NCBI RefSeq assembly: GCF_030486405.1
Contig: NZ_CP129613.1
Span: 4,650,001 to 4,714,000 of the forward strand
Reading direction: 5' to 3'
DNA length: 64,000 bases
Source: Mycolicibacterium sp. HK-90
GTDB taxonomy: Bacteria; Actinomycetota; Actinomycetes; Mycobacteriales; Mycobacteriaceae
This document shows positions 41,602 to 52,350 of this stretch, in pieces. Numbering within the stretch: position 1 is the first letter of the stretch; each line of letters begins with the position of its first letter. The notes under the pieces were generated by a model, which was not told where the DNA came from, did not search any database, and saw nothing but the letters and a program-made list of their open reading frames with translations. The position numbers were made by a program, and so were the translations under genes.

Positions 41602-42182
41602 TTGGCATTCACAATCGATTGGCGGGTCAGCTCCTTGGCGACCTCGCACGGATCCGGATAGGGCTTCTGGTCGAAGCTCACCGACCACTCGATGAAGTCG
41701 TCGTCGAACTGGATGCCGATCTCGCACAGGTTCACGTCGCCGGCCTTGAGCGGGTTCTCCCCGATCGCGATGAAGCCGCTCTCGCCTTCGATGGTGATGT
41801 CCTCGACGCTGGTCCGCGACAGCTCCTCGGTCTTGCGTTCCCGGCCGATCGGGCTGCCCCGGAACCAGGTGAACGAGAAGTGCGGGCCAAGGATGCTGCC
41901 GCCCTGCAACCACTGGCAACCCGACGAGTTGGTCGCGGTGTTGACCAGCCCCTGCACCTGGGTCAACTCCGTCACCGTCTGATCGCTGACACCGCCGCAC
42001 TGCGGAAAGTGTGGACCGTGCGTGCCGGTACCGTCGGCGCTCGGAGTCTCGGTCTGGGGAACCTCCGGGGACGCGGGCTCGTCGGACGAGCAGCCGGCGA
42101 ACACCGGAACCATTGCCGCAGCCAATACCGCCAGGGCCTTGGCATGGGCGAAGCGTGGCTTGGTGGCCGTACGGACAGTCAC
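41598..42182 (-). CDS. lprB: DUF3558 lipoprotein LprB
   Basis: 194 aa from GTG 42182. Signal peptide with lipobox VPVFAGC, then a Pro/Thr/Ser linker (EPASPEVPQTETPSADGTGT), then the DUF3558 domain with CGGVSDQTVTEL, SSGCQWLQGG and DPCEVAKELTRQSI. Paralogue of the downstream lprC. It is divergent from the ABC exporter genes across 126 bp. A membrane-side partner role is guessed for this family; there is no direct clue here. Confidence 0.9.
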   Translation of the reverse strand: MTVRTATKPRFAHAKALAVLAAAMVPVFAGCSSDEPASPEVPQTETPSADGTGTHGPHFPQCGGVSDQTVTELTQVQGLVNTATNSSGCQWLQGGSILGPHFSFTWFRGSPIGRERKTEELSRTSVEDITIEGESGFIAIGENPLKAGDVNLCEIGIQFDDDFIEWSVSFDQKPYPDPCEVAKELTRQSIVNAK

Positions 42183-42308
42183 GCCATGCACTGTAGCCGC
42201 AGCGCCGAACCCCAACCACCGACAGGCCGATTGACCTGGACTTTCATCAACCCGGACACAGCGGCAGCGGAACACGAACCGCACCGGGCGGTGTGCGAGA
42301 GTAGCCAG

Positions 42309-44054
42309 ATGCTCTGGGCGCTGCTGCGACAGTATGTGCGGCCGTACCGGCGGCTGCTCGCGGTCGTCGCGGCGCTGCAGGTGATCAGCACCCTGGCCTC
42401 GCTGTACCTGCCGACGGTCAACGCGGCCATCATCGACGACGGGGTGGCCAAGGGCGACACCAATCGCATCGTCGAACTGGGCGCGGTGATGCTGGCCGTC
42501 ACCGGTCTGCAGGTGTTGTGCGCCATCGGCGCGGTGTTCTTCGGCTCGCGTGCGGCCATGAGCTTCGGCCGGGACCTGCGCTCGGCGATCTTCCACCACG
42601 TCACCACGTTCTCGGCGGAGGAGACCGCCCGGTTCGGCGCCCCCTCGCTGCTGACCCGGACCACCAACGACGTCGGCCAGATCCAGCAGCTGCTGCAGAT
42701 GACCGCCACCATCCTGATCACCGCCCCGATCATGTCGGTCGGCGGCATCCTGATGGCGCTGCATCAGGATGCCGGGCTGTCGTGGCTGCTGTTGGTCAGC
42801 GTGCCGGTGCTGGCGCTGACCAACTTCTGGATCATCAGGCACCTGATGCCGATCTTCCGTCGCATGCAGCGACTGATCGACGGGCTCAACCGGGTGATGC
42901 GCGATCAGCTGTCCGGCATCCGCGTGATCCGGGCGTTCGCCCGCGAACCCGTCGAACGACGGCGGTTCGCCGAGGCCAGCGAGGCCGTGTCGGCCACCGC
43001 GCTGGAAGCCGGGCAGTGGCAGGCGCTCATGCTGCCCGCGACCACCCTGGTGATCAACGTCTCCAGCGTCGCGCTGATCTGGTTCGGCGGGCTGCGCATC
43101 GACACGGGGCACATGCAGGTGGGCTCGCTGATCGCGTTCCTCGCGTACTTCATGCAGATCCTGATGGCCGTGCTGATGGCCACCGTCCTGGCGGTGATGT
43201 TCCCGCGGGCTTCGGTGTGCGCCGAGCGCATCACCGGCGTCCTGGAGACCCGGCCGCAGATCACAAGTCCGGCCGATCCGGTCCGGCCGCCGGCCCTGCG
43301 CGGCGAGATCGTGTTCGACGACGCGTCATTCAGTTACCCGGGTGCCGATCGCCCGGTGCTGCAGGAGGTCTCGCTGCGCGCCGCGCGCGGCACGACCACG
43401 GCGGTGGTGGGGTCCACCGGCTCGGGGAAGTCGACCCTGCTTGCCTTGATCTGCCGGTTCTACGACGTCATCGCGGGCTCGGTGCGCGTCGACGGCGTCG
43501 ACGTCCGCGATCTCGATCTCGAACAGCTGTGGTCGGCGATCGGTCTGGTGCCCCAACGCGGGTACCTGTTCTCCGGGACCGTCGCCGAGAACCTGAGCTA
43601 CGGTGCCGCACCGGGACAGGAACTGACGGACGAACAGATGTGGGAGGCCCTGCGGATCGCGGCCGCCGACGACTTCGTCGCAGCACACCCCGACGGGCTG
43701 AACCGGCCGGTGGCCCAGGGCGGCATCAACTTCTCCGGTGGTCAGCGGCAGCGGCTCGCGATCGCCCGCGCGGTGATCCGCAGACCCGCGATCTACCTGT
43801 TCGACGACGCCTTCTCGGCCCTGGACGTGCACACCGATGCCCGGGTGCGCGCCGCGCTGCGCGAGGTGTCGGCCGATGCCACCGTCGTCATCGTGGCGCA
43901 ACGGATCTCGACGGTGATCGAGGCCGACCAGGTGGTCGTCGTGGAGGACGGCCGCATCGTCGGCATCGGCACCCACGAAACGCTGCTCGCCGAGTGCCCC
44001 ACCTACGCCGAGTTCGCCGCATCGCAGGCCGTCACCGCGGGGGGCCCGCGATGA
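42309..44054 (+). CDS. ABC exporter half-transporter, subunit 1 (Rv1273c-like)
   Basis: 581 aa: six-helix exporter domain followed by an NBD. Walker A is [14 protein letters not shown], with [15 protein letters not shown] and [11 protein letters not shown]; the coupling [23 protein letters not shown] precedes it. Walker B ends in Asp (FDDAFSALD) instead of Glu, the usual sign of a degenerate site in heterodimeric exporters. It overlaps subunit 2 by four bases, so the two form a heterodimer. The substrate is unknown. Confidence 0.93.
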   Translation: MLWALLRQYVRPYRRLLAVVAALQVISTLASLYLPTVNAAIIDDGVAKGDTNRIVELGAVMLAVTGLQVLCAIGAVFFGSRAAMSFGRDLRSAIFHHVTTFSAEETARFGAPSLLTRTTNDVGQIQQLLQMTATILITAPIMSVGGILMALHQDAGLSWLLLVSVPVLALTNFWIIRHLMPIFRRMQRLIDGLNRVMRDQLSGIRVIRAFAREPVERRRFAEASEAVSATALEAGQWQALMLPATTLVINVSSVALIWFGGLRIDTGHMQVGSLIAFLAYFMQILMAVLMATVLAVMFPRASVCAERITGVLETRPQITSPADPVRPPALRGEIVFDDASFSYPGADRPVLQEVSLRAARGTTTAVVGSTGSGKSTLLALICRFYDVIAGSVRVDGVDVRDLDLEQLWSAIGLVPQRGYLFSGTVAENLSYGAAPGQELTDEQMWEALRIAAADDFVAAHPDGLNRPVAQGGINFSGGQRQRLAIARAVIRRPAIYLFDDAFSALDVHTDARVRAALREVSADATVVIVAQRISTVIEADQVVVVEDGRIVGIGTHETLLAECPTYAEFAASQAVTAGGPR

Positions 44055-45943
44055 CCGGAGCCGTGTTGCGCCGCAGCGGAACCCCCGCCGCGCCGGTCGA
44101 GCGCACCCGCGACTTCCGCGGCTCGGCACTGCGCCTGCTCAAACGCCTGGTGCCACAGCGCGGCCTGGCGATCTCGGTGGTGCTGCTCGGCGTGGCCGGC
44201 ATCGCGATCGGGGTGATCGGCCCGCGGATCCTCGGTCACGCCACCGATTTGCTGTTCAACGGGGTCATCGGGCGTGAGCTGCCCGCCGGCGTGTCCAAGG
44301 AGCAGGCCGTCGAGGCGGCGCGCGCCCGCGGGGACACCACGTTCGCCGATCTGCTGTCCGGGATGAACATCGTCCCCGGCCAGGGCGTCGACTTCGCGGC
44401 GGTGGCCCGCACCCTGGCCCTGGCCCTGGGCCTGTATCTGCTCGCCGCGGTGCTGGTCTGGTTGCAGGCGCGGCTGCTCAACGTCACGGTGCAACGCACC
44501 ATGGTGGCGCTGCGCGCCGAGGTCGAGGAGAAGGTGCACCGGCTTCCGTTGTCCTACTTCGACTCCCGCCAGCGCGGCGAGGTGCTCAGCCGGGTCACCA
44601 ACGACGTCGACAACATCCAGGGCTCGGTGTCGATGACCATCAGCCAACTGCTGACCTCGGTGCTGACGGTCTTCGCCGTGCTGGCGATGATGCTGACCAT
44701 CTCCCCGCTGCTCGCACTGCTGACCGTGATCACCGTGCCCCTGTCGCTGTGGGTGATCCGCTGGATCACCCGTCGCTCCCAGCCGTTGTTCGTCGCGCAG
44801 TGGCGCAACACCGGACGGCTGTCCGCCCACATCGAGGAGACCTACAGCGGTTTCACGATCGTCAAGACGTTCGGCCACCGCGAGGCGGCGCAACAGCGTT
44901 TCGACGAGCTCAACGACGAGGTCTACCGATCGAGCATCGGCGCCCAGTTCTTCTCGGGCCTGGTCGGTCCGTCGACGATGTTCATCGGCAATCTCAGCTA
45001 CGTGGCCGTCGCGGTGGTGGGTGGCCTGCAGGTGGCCACCGGGCAGATCACGCTGGGCAGCATCCAGGCGTTCATCCAATACGTGCGGCAGTTCAACCAA
45101 CCGCTGGGCCAGGTGGCCGGCATGTACAACACGCTGCAGTCCGGGATCGCCAGCGCCGAACGGGTTTTCGAGCTGCTCGACGCCGACGAACAATCCCCGG
45201 AACCGGCCACCGCACTGCAGAACCGGACCGGCCGCGTCGAGTTCGAGCGGGTGAACTTCAGCTACGTGCCGGGCACCCCGGTGATCGAGGACCTGTCCCT
45301 GCTGGCCGAACCGGGCAGCACCGTGGCGATCGTCGGCCCCACCGGGGCGGGCAAGACCACGCTGGTGAACCTGCTGATGCGGTTCTACGACGTCGACTCC
45401 GGCCGCATCCTGATCGACGGTGTGGACCTCTCGACCGTGAGCCGGCAATCGGTGCGGTCCTCGATCGGCATGGTGCTGCAGGACACCTGGCTGTTCGGCG
45501 GCACCATCTACGACAACATCGCCTACGGCCGGCCGGAGGCATCTGAGGACGAGGTGCTCGAGGCGGCCCGGGCGGCCTACGTGGACCGGTTCGTGCACAC
45601 CCTGCCGGACGGTTACGCGACCCGTGTCGACGACGACGGCGGCGCGATCAGCGCCGGGGAGAAGCAGCTGATCACGATCGCCCGCGCGGTGCTGGCACGA
45701 CCCCGGGTGCTGGTGCTCGACGAGGCCACCAGCGCGGTGGACACCCGCACCGAATCGATGATCCAGCACGCGATGGCCGAACTCCGCCGGGACCGGACGA
45801 GTTTCATCATCGCGCATCGGCTTTCGACGATCCGGGACGCCGACCTGATCCTGGTGATGGACGCGGGCCGGATCATCGAACGCGGCACCCACGAGGAGTT
45901 GATGGAGCGACACGGCCGGTACTGGGAGATGACCCAGGTTTAG
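44051..45943 (+). CDS. ABC exporter half-transporter, subunit 2 (Rv1272c-like)
   Basis: 630 aa exporter domain plus NBD. Walker [27 protein letters not shown] in the coupling region and Walker [13 protein letters not shown] with an intact Glu; the signature segment reads [14 protein letters not shown] rather than LSGGQ. Compared with subunit 1, the two chains together have one canonical and one degenerate ATP site. The N-terminal half has an extra stretch (about 45 aa) between the first two helices. The end is 37 bp before the molybdopterin gene. Confidence 0.93.
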   Translation: MTGAVLRRSGTPAAPVERTRDFRGSALRLLKRLVPQRGLAISVVLLGVAGIAIGVIGPRILGHATDLLFNGVIGRELPAGVSKEQAVEAARARGDTTFADLLSGMNIVPGQGVDFAAVARTLALALGLYLLAAVLVWLQARLLNVTVQRTMVALRAEVEEKVHRLPLSYFDSRQRGEVLSRVTNDVDNIQGSVSMTISQLLTSVLTVFAVLAMMLTISPLLALLTVITVPLSLWVIRWITRRSQPLFVAQWRNTGRLSAHIEETYSGFTIVKTFGHREAAQQRFDELNDEVYRSSIGAQFFSGLVGPSTMFIGNLSYVAVAVVGGLQVATGQITLGSIQAFIQYVRQFNQPLGQVAGMYNTLQSGIASAERVFELLDADEQSPEPATALQNRTGRVEFERVNFSYVPGTPVIEDLSLLAEPGSTVAIVGPTGAGKTTLVNLLMRFYDVDSGRILIDGVDLSTVSRQSVRSSIGMVLQDTWLFGGTIYDNIAYGRPEASEDEVLEAARAAYVDRFVHTLPDGYATRVDDDGGAISAGEKQLITIARAVLARPRVLVLDEATSAVDTRTESMIQHAMAELRRDRTSFIIAHRLSTIRDADLILVMDAGRIIERGTHEELMERHGRYWEMTQV

Positions 45944-45956
45944 TACCCGCAAACTC

Positions 45957-45982
45957 ATTACAAATTGTAGTGTCGGTGTAAT
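45957..45982 (+). promoter_or_regulatory. Leaderless promoter with inverted TGTAAT sites before the molybdopterin gene
   Basis: ATTACA (45957-45962) and TGTAAT (45977-45982) face each other across a 14-base spacer. TAGTGT at 45968-45973 fits a -10 element and ends seven bases before the ATG, indicating a leaderless start. The hexamer also occurs three times before the RHH gene at 48670. Confidence 0.5.
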
Positions 45983-48146
45983 GACGACCAGTACCGTGCA
46001 CACGTTCTGCCGGTACTGCCTGGCGTCCTGTGGCCTGGAGGTGACGGTCGATGACAACCGCGTCGTCAAGATTGCCCCCGACAAGCTCAACCCGCACACC
46101 TGGGGCGATTTCTGCGCGAAGGGCCGCACCGCCGGCGAGGTGGTGGAGCATCCGCGGCGCATCGTGACGCCGATGCGCCGGGTCGGTGACGGCTATGTCG
46201 AGGCGACCTGGGACGAGGCGATCGCCGACATCGCAGTGCGGATGAACCGCATCATCGAGGCAGACGGGCCGGATGCGGTGGCCGCCTATTACGGCAACCC
46301 GGCCGGGTATTCGTCGTCGAACCTCGTGTTCATGAACGCCTGGCTGGACGCCGTCGGCACGCACAACCGCTATGCGGTCGGGTCGGTGGACCAGAACGCG
46401 CTGCACGTGGTGGCCGAGGCCATGTACGGATCACCGCTGATGGTGCCGGTGTCCGATGTCGACAATTGCGACTACTTCCTGCTCGTCGGCGCCAATCCCG
46501 CTGTGAGCGCCTGGAATTGGGTGGAGAGCGTGCCGGGCGGCTGGCGCCGGGCACTGGCCCGCCAGAAGCGCGGGGCCCGCATCGTCGTGGTCGATCCGAT
46601 TCGCACCGAGAGCGCGCAGGCCGCGGATCTGCATCTTCCGGTGCGTCCGGGCGCGGACTGGGCGCTGCTGCTGGCGATGGTCAAGGTGATCCTCGACGAG
46701 GGACGCGAGCACCGCGCCGACTGCACCGAGCTGGCCACCGGAGTGCCCGCCCTGCGTGCCCTGGCCGCGGACGCCGACCTCGACGATCTGGCTCTGCGCT
46801 GCGACATCGGACGCGACGTGATCGAACGGGTGGCCCGTGAATTCGCCTCGGCCCCAGGGGCGATGGCCGTCACCCGCACCGGGGTGTCCCTGCACGCCGC
46901 GGGCACCGTGGCCGAATGGTTGGGGCACGTGCTGAACGTCATCACCGGCCGGATGGACCGCCCCGGTGGTCGGCGCTTCGAGCCGGGTTACGTCGACACC
47001 CTGCGACTGGCGGGGCTGGCGGCCACCCGCCCGCACCTCAGCCGGCTGGCCCGGCGCGATCTGGTGGCCGGGGCGCACGCGCTGGCGGAGCTGCCCGACG
47101 AGATCACCACGCCCGGCCGCGGCCAGATCCGTGCGCTGCTGATCAACTCCGGCAACCCCGTGATCTCCGGGCCGGACGGTGGCCGGCTCGATGAGGCCTT
47201 GGCACAGCTGGATCTGCTGGTGGCCGTCGACCTGGTGCAGCGCGAGAGTCACCGGCACGCGCACTGGTTGCTACCGGCGGTGCACTGGCTGGAACGCGAT
47301 GATCTGCTGGCCTTCACCAGCGGTATGCACGACGAACCCTATGTGCAGTACGGCGTGAAGGCCGTCGAACCACCGGCCGGCGCCCGCGAGGAATGGCGGG
47401 TCTTCACCGATCTGGCACTGGCCATGCGCCGTCCGCTGTTCGGCGCCAAGGGCTTCAACAGTTTCGTGCGCGCCACCCGCCGGCTGGCGGCGTGGACCCG
47501 CAGGCCCGTCCTCGAGTTCGGGCCGCACTGGATGGACCGCCTGATCATCCTGACCTCACGCAGGGTCGACGGGCACAAGCTCACCTGGCGCGAGTTGAAG
47601 GCGCACCCGCACGGCTTGGTGTTGGGGCCCAGGCAGTTCGGCCGGTTCCGCGACGCGTTGCGGACCGTCGACCACAAGGTTCACGCGGCACCCTCCGAGT
47701 TCGTGGCGCGGGCGCGGGAACTGTTGGCCACCCCTGATCCGGAAGCGCCGGAAGGGTTTCCGTTCGTGATGGGCAACCGGCGACGCCGCCATTCGATGAA
47801 CTCGTGGCTGAACGAGTTGCCGGGCCTGCATCCCGGCGGCAAGGGCAACGAGGTGCTGTTGCACCCCGCGGACGCCGCCGTGCTCGGTATCGCGGCGGGC
47901 GACCGGGTGCGGGTGTTCTCACCGACCGGGCAGGTGGAGGTGACGGCCGCGCTGAGCGACCGGCCCCGTCGTGGCGTGGTCGTACTCGATCATGGCTGGG
48001 GCTCAGGGGTGTTCGACCCGCGCCATGGCAGCCCGCCGGAGTCTCACGGCGTCAATCGCAACCTGCTGGCCGATCGGACGTCGATCGATCCGCTGTCGCA
48101 GACGTCCGCCCTGGGCTCGGTCTACGTGGGGATCGAGCGGGTTTAG
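45981..48146 (+). CDS. Molybdopterin (bis-MGD) oxidoreductase, FdhF/NarB-like
   Basis: 721 aa. Cys10, Cys13, Cys17 and Cys45 bind the N-terminal 4Fe-4S cluster. The central molybdopterin domain and the C-terminal dinucleotide-binding domain (PFVMGNRRRRHSMNSWLNEL, then NEVLLHPADAAVLGIAAGDRVRVFSPTG) are intact. At the usual metal-ligand position the sequence reads GSVDQ (133-138 region) with Asp137 or Ser135 instead of Cys/Sec, suggesting it is not a typical formate dehydrogenase. No partner subunit is adjacent. Reaction unknown. Confidence 0.88.
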   Translation: MTTSTVHTFCRYCLASCGLEVTVDDNRVVKIAPDKLNPHTWGDFCAKGRTAGEVVEHPRRIVTPMRRVGDGYVEATWDEAIADIAVRMNRIIEADGPDAVAAYYGNPAGYSSSNLVFMNAWLDAVGTHNRYAVGSVDQNALHVVAEAMYGSPLMVPVSDVDNCDYFLLVGANPAVSAWNWVESVPGGWRRALARQKRGARIVVVDPIRTESAQAADLHLPVRPGADWALLLAMVKVILDEGREHRADCTELATGVPALRALAADADLDDLALRCDIGRDVIERVAREFASAPGAMAVTRTGVSLHAAGTVAEWLGHVLNVITGRMDRPGGRRFEPGYVDTLRLAGLAATRPHLSRLARRDLVAGAHALAELPDEITTPGRGQIRALLINSGNPVISGPDGGRLDEALAQLDLLVAVDLVQRESHRHAHWLLPAVHWLERDDLLAFTSGMHDEPYVQYGVKAVEPPAGAREEWRVFTDLALAMRRPLFGAKGFNSFVRATRRLAAWTRRPVLEFGPHWMDRLIILTSRRVDGHKLTWRELKAHPHGLVLGPRQFGRFRDALRTVDHKVHAAPSEFVARARELLATPDPEAPEGFPFVMGNRRRRHSMNSWLNELPGLHPGGKGNEVLLHPADAAVLGIAAGDRVRVFSPTGQVEVTAALSDRPRRGVVVLDHGWGSGVFDPRHGSPPESHGVNRNLLADRTSIDPLSQTSALGSVYVGIERV

Positions 48147-48670
48147 ACCCCCGGACCTTCGGCCCGCAGATCGTCGACGGCCTTCATGGCGTCGCGCAGC
48201 TTGTCCAGCCATTCCTCGGTGTGCTGCCCGACCAGGCGTACCGACCAGGCCAACGCCTCCGAGCGGGACCGGGCCACACCGGCGTCGACCAGGGTGTCGA
48301 GCACCTGCCGTTCGGGCTGTTTCAGGCGGGTCATCACCGGAACGGCGATGTGGGTGAACAGGATTCGCTCGACGTCCTCGCCCGCAGTGATTTCGACACC
48401 CCAGGAGACCTTGCGGTCGAACCGGCCTTGCGCCTCGTCGGCGATGCGCATCCGCTCGCCGCGGGTTTCCTCGCGGAAGCGCGCAGCACGGCCGGAGGCG
48501 CGGGCCTTGGTCTCGGAATCCTCCGGGTCGGGAAGCCTGCCGATGACGGTGATCTCTTCACGGTCGACGATCACGGTGGGGTCGCCGGTGAACCAGGTGT
48601 CGGGCAATCGGCCCGCGAACCACTCCGCAGCCTCGTCCGCGGAGCGGCGGTGATGCTGATGTTTTGTCAT
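48143..48670 (-). CDS. Uncharacterised protein with C-terminal ribbon-helix-helix-like domain
   Basis: 175 aa, not assigned to a named family. The N-terminal two-thirds has alternating charged and hydrophobic segments (VIVDREEITVIGRLPDP). The last 50 residues look like a ribbon-helix-helix DNA-binding fold: ERQVLDTLVDAGVARSRSEA followed by LAWSVRLVGQHTEEWLDKL. Three hexamers (ATTACA, ATTACA, GTTACA) at exact 8-bp spacing begin right at its start codon, as expected for an autoregulated RHH protein. It converges with the molybdopterin gene, with a 4-bp tail overlap. Confidence 0.75.
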   Translation of the reverse strand: MTKHQHHRRSADEAAEWFAGRLPDTWFTGDPTVIVDREEITVIGRLPDPEDSETKARASGRAARFREETRGERMRIADEAQGRFDRKVSWGVEITAGEDVERILFTHIAVPVMTRLKQPERQVLDTLVDAGVARSRSEALAWSVRLVGQHTEEWLDKLRDAMKAVDDLRAEGPGV

Positions 48671-48671
48671 G

Positions 48672-48693
48672 ATTACATGATTACACCGTTACA
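48672..48693 (-). promoter_or_regulatory. Three tandem 8-bp-spaced operator hexamers
   Basis: ATTACA at 48672 and 48680, and GTTACA at 48688 (TGTAAT, TGTAAT, TGTAAC on the gene strand). The exact 8-bp period and position directly upstream of the start codon suggest a multimeric RHH operator. Confidence 0.6.
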
Positions 48694-48749
48694 CCGCTGG
48701 TGGGACGGCGTTCACCCTCGGCGAACGTCCGATGTTCGACGAACGTGTG

Positions 48750-48953
48750 TCAGTTGCGCTTGAGCAGCAGCGCAGCGCCGCCGGCCAGCACCAGGGCCAC
48801 CAGCAGCAGCCCGGCCCAGCCCGGTCCGGCGATCCACCACACGGCACCCAGCAGGATGATCGCCGGCGACGCCGCGAACAGCACCATGCCGGGGTGCTGC
48901 TTCAAGACCGCGAGCGCACCCTGAGCGCGGATCGGGTCGATTTCCTTTGCCAT
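48750..48953 (-). CDS. Small two-helix membrane protein
   Basis: 67 aa. A short soluble N-terminus (MAKEIDPIRAQGALAVLKQH) precedes two close hydrophobic helices (GMVLFAASPAIILLGAVWWI and GWAGLLLVALVLAGGAALLL) and a basic end (KRN). I do not recognise a family. Divergent from the AIM24 gene across 82 bp. Length, codon use and a clean hydrophobic pattern support it as real. Confidence 0.65.
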   Translation of the reverse strand: MAKEIDPIRAQGALAVLKQHPGMVLFAASPAIILLGAVWWIAGPGWAGLLLVALVLAGGAALLLKRN

Positions 48954-49035
48954 GGCACCAGAATGCCAGGGGTTCGCCGCGTTCGTGACGACTTGTAGCC
49001 TGGTGTCGATTTCGCCTGCATCGACGATTCGAGGA

Positions 49036-49920
49036 ATGACTGTGAACGGAAATTGGCAACCCGGCTGGCTGCCGGACCCTGACGGCCGCTACGAATACCG
49101 GTGGTGGGACGGGCAATCGTGGACCGACCAGGTATCCCATCAGGGACAGCCCGGCCGCGCACCGCTCGGGGGATCCCCGCAGCAAGCCGCGCCGCAGCAG
49201 CCTCAGCAGCCGCAGCGCCCGCAGGCGCAGTCCCAGCCCCAGGGCGACGGATTCGCCGGGATCAGCGGAGATCTGGTCGACGGCCGGTTCAGCGAGAAAG
49301 AGGCGACGCCGATCGCCAACCAGAACAAGAAGATGCTGCGGGTACGGCTGGGCGAACCGTTCATGGCCCGGCAGGGTTCGATGGTCGCCTACCAGGGCAA
49401 CGTCGACTTCGCCTTCGAGGGCGGCGGCGCATCGAAGTTCATCAAGAAGGCCCTGACCGGTGAAGGCCTGCCGCTGATGCGCTGCCAGGGGCAGGGTGAC
49501 GTGTTCCTGGCCGATCAGGGATTCGACGTGCACCTGCTGCAGCTGTCCAACTCCGGCCTGTCGATCAGCGGCAAGAACGTCCTGGCCTTCTCCTCGAGCC
49601 TGGACTGGAACATCGAACGCGTCCGCGGCGGCAGCATCGCCACCGGGGGTCTGTTCAACACCACCTTGCGCGGCACCGGATGGGTGGCGCTCACCACCGA
49701 CGGCCCGCCGGTGGTGCTCAACGCCTCGGAGGCCCCGACCTTCGCCGACACCAACGCCGTGGTGGCCTGGTCGGCGCACCTGCAGACTCAGCTCAAGACC
49801 AGCTTCAAGGCCGGTGCGCTGATCGGCCGGGGCTCCGGAGAGGCCTTGCAGGTCGCGTTCCACGGCAACGGCTTCGTGATCGTGCAGCCGTCGGAGGGCA
49901 TCACCGTCCCGATGCAGTGA
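49036..49920 (+). CDS. DUF2510/AIM24-family protein
   Basis: 294 aa from the ATG at 49036 (MTVNGNWQPGWL), with GAGGA just upstream. The first 40 residues are a DUF2510 module (PGWLPDPDGRYEYRWWDGQSWTDQV). A Gln/Pro linker follows, then an AIM24 beta-barrel domain of repeated strands (LGEPFMARQGSMVAYQGNVDF, AFSSSLDWNIERV). Membrane association of the AIM24 group is suspected but unproven. The 3' end overlaps the convergent MFS gene by 20 bp. Confidence 0.85.
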   Translation: MTVNGNWQPGWLPDPDGRYEYRWWDGQSWTDQVSHQGQPGRAPLGGSPQQAAPQQPQQPQRPQAQSQPQGDGFAGISGDLVDGRFSEKEATPIANQNKKMLRVRLGEPFMARQGSMVAYQGNVDFAFEGGGASKFIKKALTGEGLPLMRCQGQGDVFLADQGFDVHLLQLSNSGLSISGKNVLAFSSSLDWNIERVRGGSIATGGLFNTTLRGTGWVALTTDGPPVVLNASEAPTFADTNAVVAWSAHLQTQLKTSFKAGALIGRGSGEALQVAFHGNGFVIVQPSEGITVPMQ

Positions 49921-51163
49921 CCGACTCGCTGGGCGCCAGCTTCCCGCCGTCGCGGGTCAGCGCGTAGAGCGCCGCCGCGGACGCCAGCCCGATCACGGTG
50001 AGGCCCAGCCACACCAGTTCGGCGACGCCCGCGGCGCGCGCCGCGCCGATCAGCGAGCCGGTGGCCACATTGCCCAGCAGGATCCCGACGCCGACCACGG
50101 TGTTGTAGAAGCCGTAGTGGGTGGCCACAAGCCGGTCTCCCGACAGCGCCACCACGGTGTCCATCTCGAACGGGAACACCGCCGCCGACCCGAGGGCCAG
50201 CAGTGCGGACGATGCGATGAGCGCTGCCACGGCGGCGGTGGTGCCGAACGGGCCGCCGTCGGGCACCACGGCCATCGGAACGAACGCCGCCGCCAGCACC
50301 AGCAGGCCGACCACCAGGCTGCGGCGCGGCCCCCAGCGGTCGGCGAACCACCGGGTGATCCGGAGTTGCCCGCCGACGGCGATCAGTCCGGACACCACGA
50401 ACACTGCTGCCACCAAGGCTGTTTCGTCACCGGGCCGCAGCACCGCGGCTTGCAGCGGCAATGCCAGGTACACCTGGAACGACAACACGTAAGAGCCGAT
50501 CATCGCCACCGCGAACAACAGGAATCCGCGGTTGGCGACGACGCTGCGCCAGTCCTCGAGCACCGAACTCCGCTGCTCGAGCCGCTCGGCCCGGTGCCGC
50601 GGCAGCGCCAGCAGTTGGGCCACCGTCAGCACGGCGAACACCCCGGCCGCCACCGCCGCCGTCACCCGGAAATCGAACGCCAGCAACGCCATTCCGGCGA
50701 GGGGGCCCAGCAGGATCCCGGCCTGGTAGAACACGTTGAACGTGGCGAATGCCTCCACGCGCCGGTCACCGGCATCAGCGGCCAGGTAGGCCCGCACCGC
50801 GGGGTTGAACAGCGCCCCCGCGAAACCGGTTGCCGCCGAGGCGATCAGCATCGCCGGCAGCGAATCCGCGAACACGAGCAGCCCGAACCCGGCGGTGCGC
50901 AACAGACAGCCGGCCACGATCAGCGGCTTGTATCCCAGCCGGTCGGCCAGGGTGCCGCCAATGATGAACATGCCCTGCTGCGAGAAATTGCGGACACCGA
51001 GCACCAGGCCGACCGCCCACGCCGCCAACCCCAGCGGGCCGGCCAGGTATCCGGCGAGATACGGCATCAGCATGTAGAAGCCGAGGTTGATCCCGAATTG
51101 GTTGACCATCAACAGCCGACTGGGCAGGTCGAAACTGCGGAACTGGGTGATCAGCCCCCTCAT
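49901..51163 (-). CDS. MFS transporter, last gene of the copper operon (Rv0849-like)
   Basis: 420 aa, about 12 membrane helices. Motif A reads [14 protein letters not shown], and the sequence resembles drug/metabolite efflux members. It starts inside the cysK2 stop codon (ATGA). In M. tuberculosis the homologous Rv0849 follows cysK2 in the copper-induced lpqS operon. Export of a thiol product or copper complex is an inference from that context. Confidence 0.88.
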   Translation of the reverse strand: MRGLITQFRSFDLPSRLLMVNQFGINLGFYMLMPYLAGYLAGPLGLAAWAVGLVLGVRNFSQQGMFIIGGTLADRLGYKPLIVAGCLLRTAGFGLLVFADSLPAMLIASAATGFAGALFNPAVRAYLAADAGDRRVEAFATFNVFYQAGILLGPLAGMALLAFDFRVTAAVAAGVFAVLTVAQLLALPRHRAERLEQRSSVLEDWRSVVANRGFLLFAVAMIGSYVLSFQVYLALPLQAAVLRPGDETALVAAVFVVSGLIAVGGQLRITRWFADRWGPRRSLVVGLLVLAAAFVPMAVVPDGGPFGTTAAVAALIASSALLALGSAAVFPFEMDTVVALSGDRLVATHYGFYNTVVGVGILLGNVATGSLIGAARAAGVAELVWLGLTVIGLASAAALYALTRDGGKLAPSESVTASGR

Positions 51164-52248
51164 CCGGCAACCGCCATCGGATCGGCGACATTCTCGCAGC
51201 GGGTCCAGGACTGCACCACCCGATCGCCGGGGTACTGGATGGTGTCGGGCTCATCGGCTGGTTGGTGGCCGAGCAGACCGCGTTCGCGGCAGTAGTCGTC
51301 GTTGTACACGGTGTCGAAGTAGCGCTGCGGACCGTCCGGGAACACCGCGGCAATCGTGGTGCCCGACGGATTGTTTCGCGCCGCCCAGCCCGCAACCAGA
51401 CTCACCGCCCCCACGCTCCAGCCCCCGCTGGCGTAGTACGTCGACGCCAGCGTCCGGCACGCCCACACCGCGTCGGCCGGCGCCACCCAGTGCACCTCGT
51501 CGAAGGCACCGTAATCGACGTTGCGCGGGTAGATGCTCGATCCGAGCCCCCGCATGACACGGGTGGCGGCGGGCTGCCCGAAAATCGTCGAGCCGATGGT
51601 GTCCACCCCGATCAGGCGCAGGTTCGGGTTGAACTCACGCAGTACCCGCGCCACCCCGGCCGAATGCCCACCGGTGCCCACCGAGCACACCAGGACATCG
51701 ACATGACCGATCTGGGCATTGAGTTCCAGCGCCAGCGGCCGGTAGGCCTCGACATTGTCGGGATTGTTGTACTGGTCGGGATACCAGGCGTTGTCGTCAG
51801 CAGCGAGCAACTCGGCCACCCGGTCCCGGCGGGCCTGCTGCCAACCGCCGGTGGGATGCGGTTCGGTGACGATCGAGACCTCGGCACCGTAGGCGGTGAG
51901 CATGCGCTCGATGATGGGCTCCAGTCCCGGATCGGTCACCAGCGTCACCGGGTGGTGATAGATTGTCCCGGCGAATGCCAGGCCCAGACCCAAAGTGCCA
52001 CTGGTCGATTCGATGATGCGGCCGCCGGGGCGCAGATCTCCCCTGGCCCGGGCCTGCTCCACCATGTGCATGGCCGGGCGGTCTTTCATTCCGCCCGGGT
52101 TGAAGCCCTCGAGTTTCGCCCAGAATCCGCGTCCGTCGTCGGTGAACGGAGTGGAGACCCAGAGCGTCGGAGTGTGGCCGACCATGGTGTTCGGGCCACG
52201 GTTTCGGCGTAAGACATGGAAAGAACGGGTGGAAAGAGCATGGTTCAT
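51160..52248 (-). CDS. cysK2: PLP-dependent CysK2-type S-sulfocysteine/cysteine synthase
   Basis: 362 aa. The PLP Lys lies in [17 protein letters not shown], followed by SGTLGLGLA (cofactor-phosphate cradle) and [13 protein letters not shown]. Length and N-terminus ([20 protein letters not shown]) match the mycobacterial CysK2 group, which uses O-phosphoserine with thiosulfate rather than acetylserine with sulfide. It sits between lpqS and the MFS gene in the same order as in M. tuberculosis, placing it in the copper response. Confidence 0.9.
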   Translation of the reverse strand: MNHALSTRSFHVLRRNRGPNTMVGHTPTLWVSTPFTDDGRGFWAKLEGFNPGGMKDRPAMHMVEQARARGDLRPGGRIIESTSGTLGLGLAFAGTIYHHPVTLVTDPGLEPIIERMLTAYGAEVSIVTEPHPTGGWQQARRDRVAELLAADDNAWYPDQYNNPDNVEAYRPLALELNAQIGHVDVLVCSVGTGGHSAGVARVLREFNPNLRLIGVDTIGSTIFGQPAATRVMRGLGSSIYPRNVDYGAFDEVHWVAPADAVWACRTLASTYYASGGWSVGAVSLVAGWAARNNPSGTTIAAVFPDGPQRYFDTVYNDDYCRERGLLGHQPADEPDTIQYPGDRVVQSWTRCENVADPMAVAG

Positions 52249-52350
52249 GGATTCGTCGTTTCTGTTCGGCGCCGCGCCGATCGCGGCGAGTGACCTGGAC
52301 AGCGTTGGGACGACGGCGCATTGTGCGCTGTTTCGTCCCGCGCTGGCCGA

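Noticed and set aside
42518..45943. A single 1141-residue open frame spanning both ABC exporter genes
   Set aside because: Its first 510 codons are an Arg/Pro-rich out-of-frame reading of the first exporter; only the part from 44051 is a real protein.
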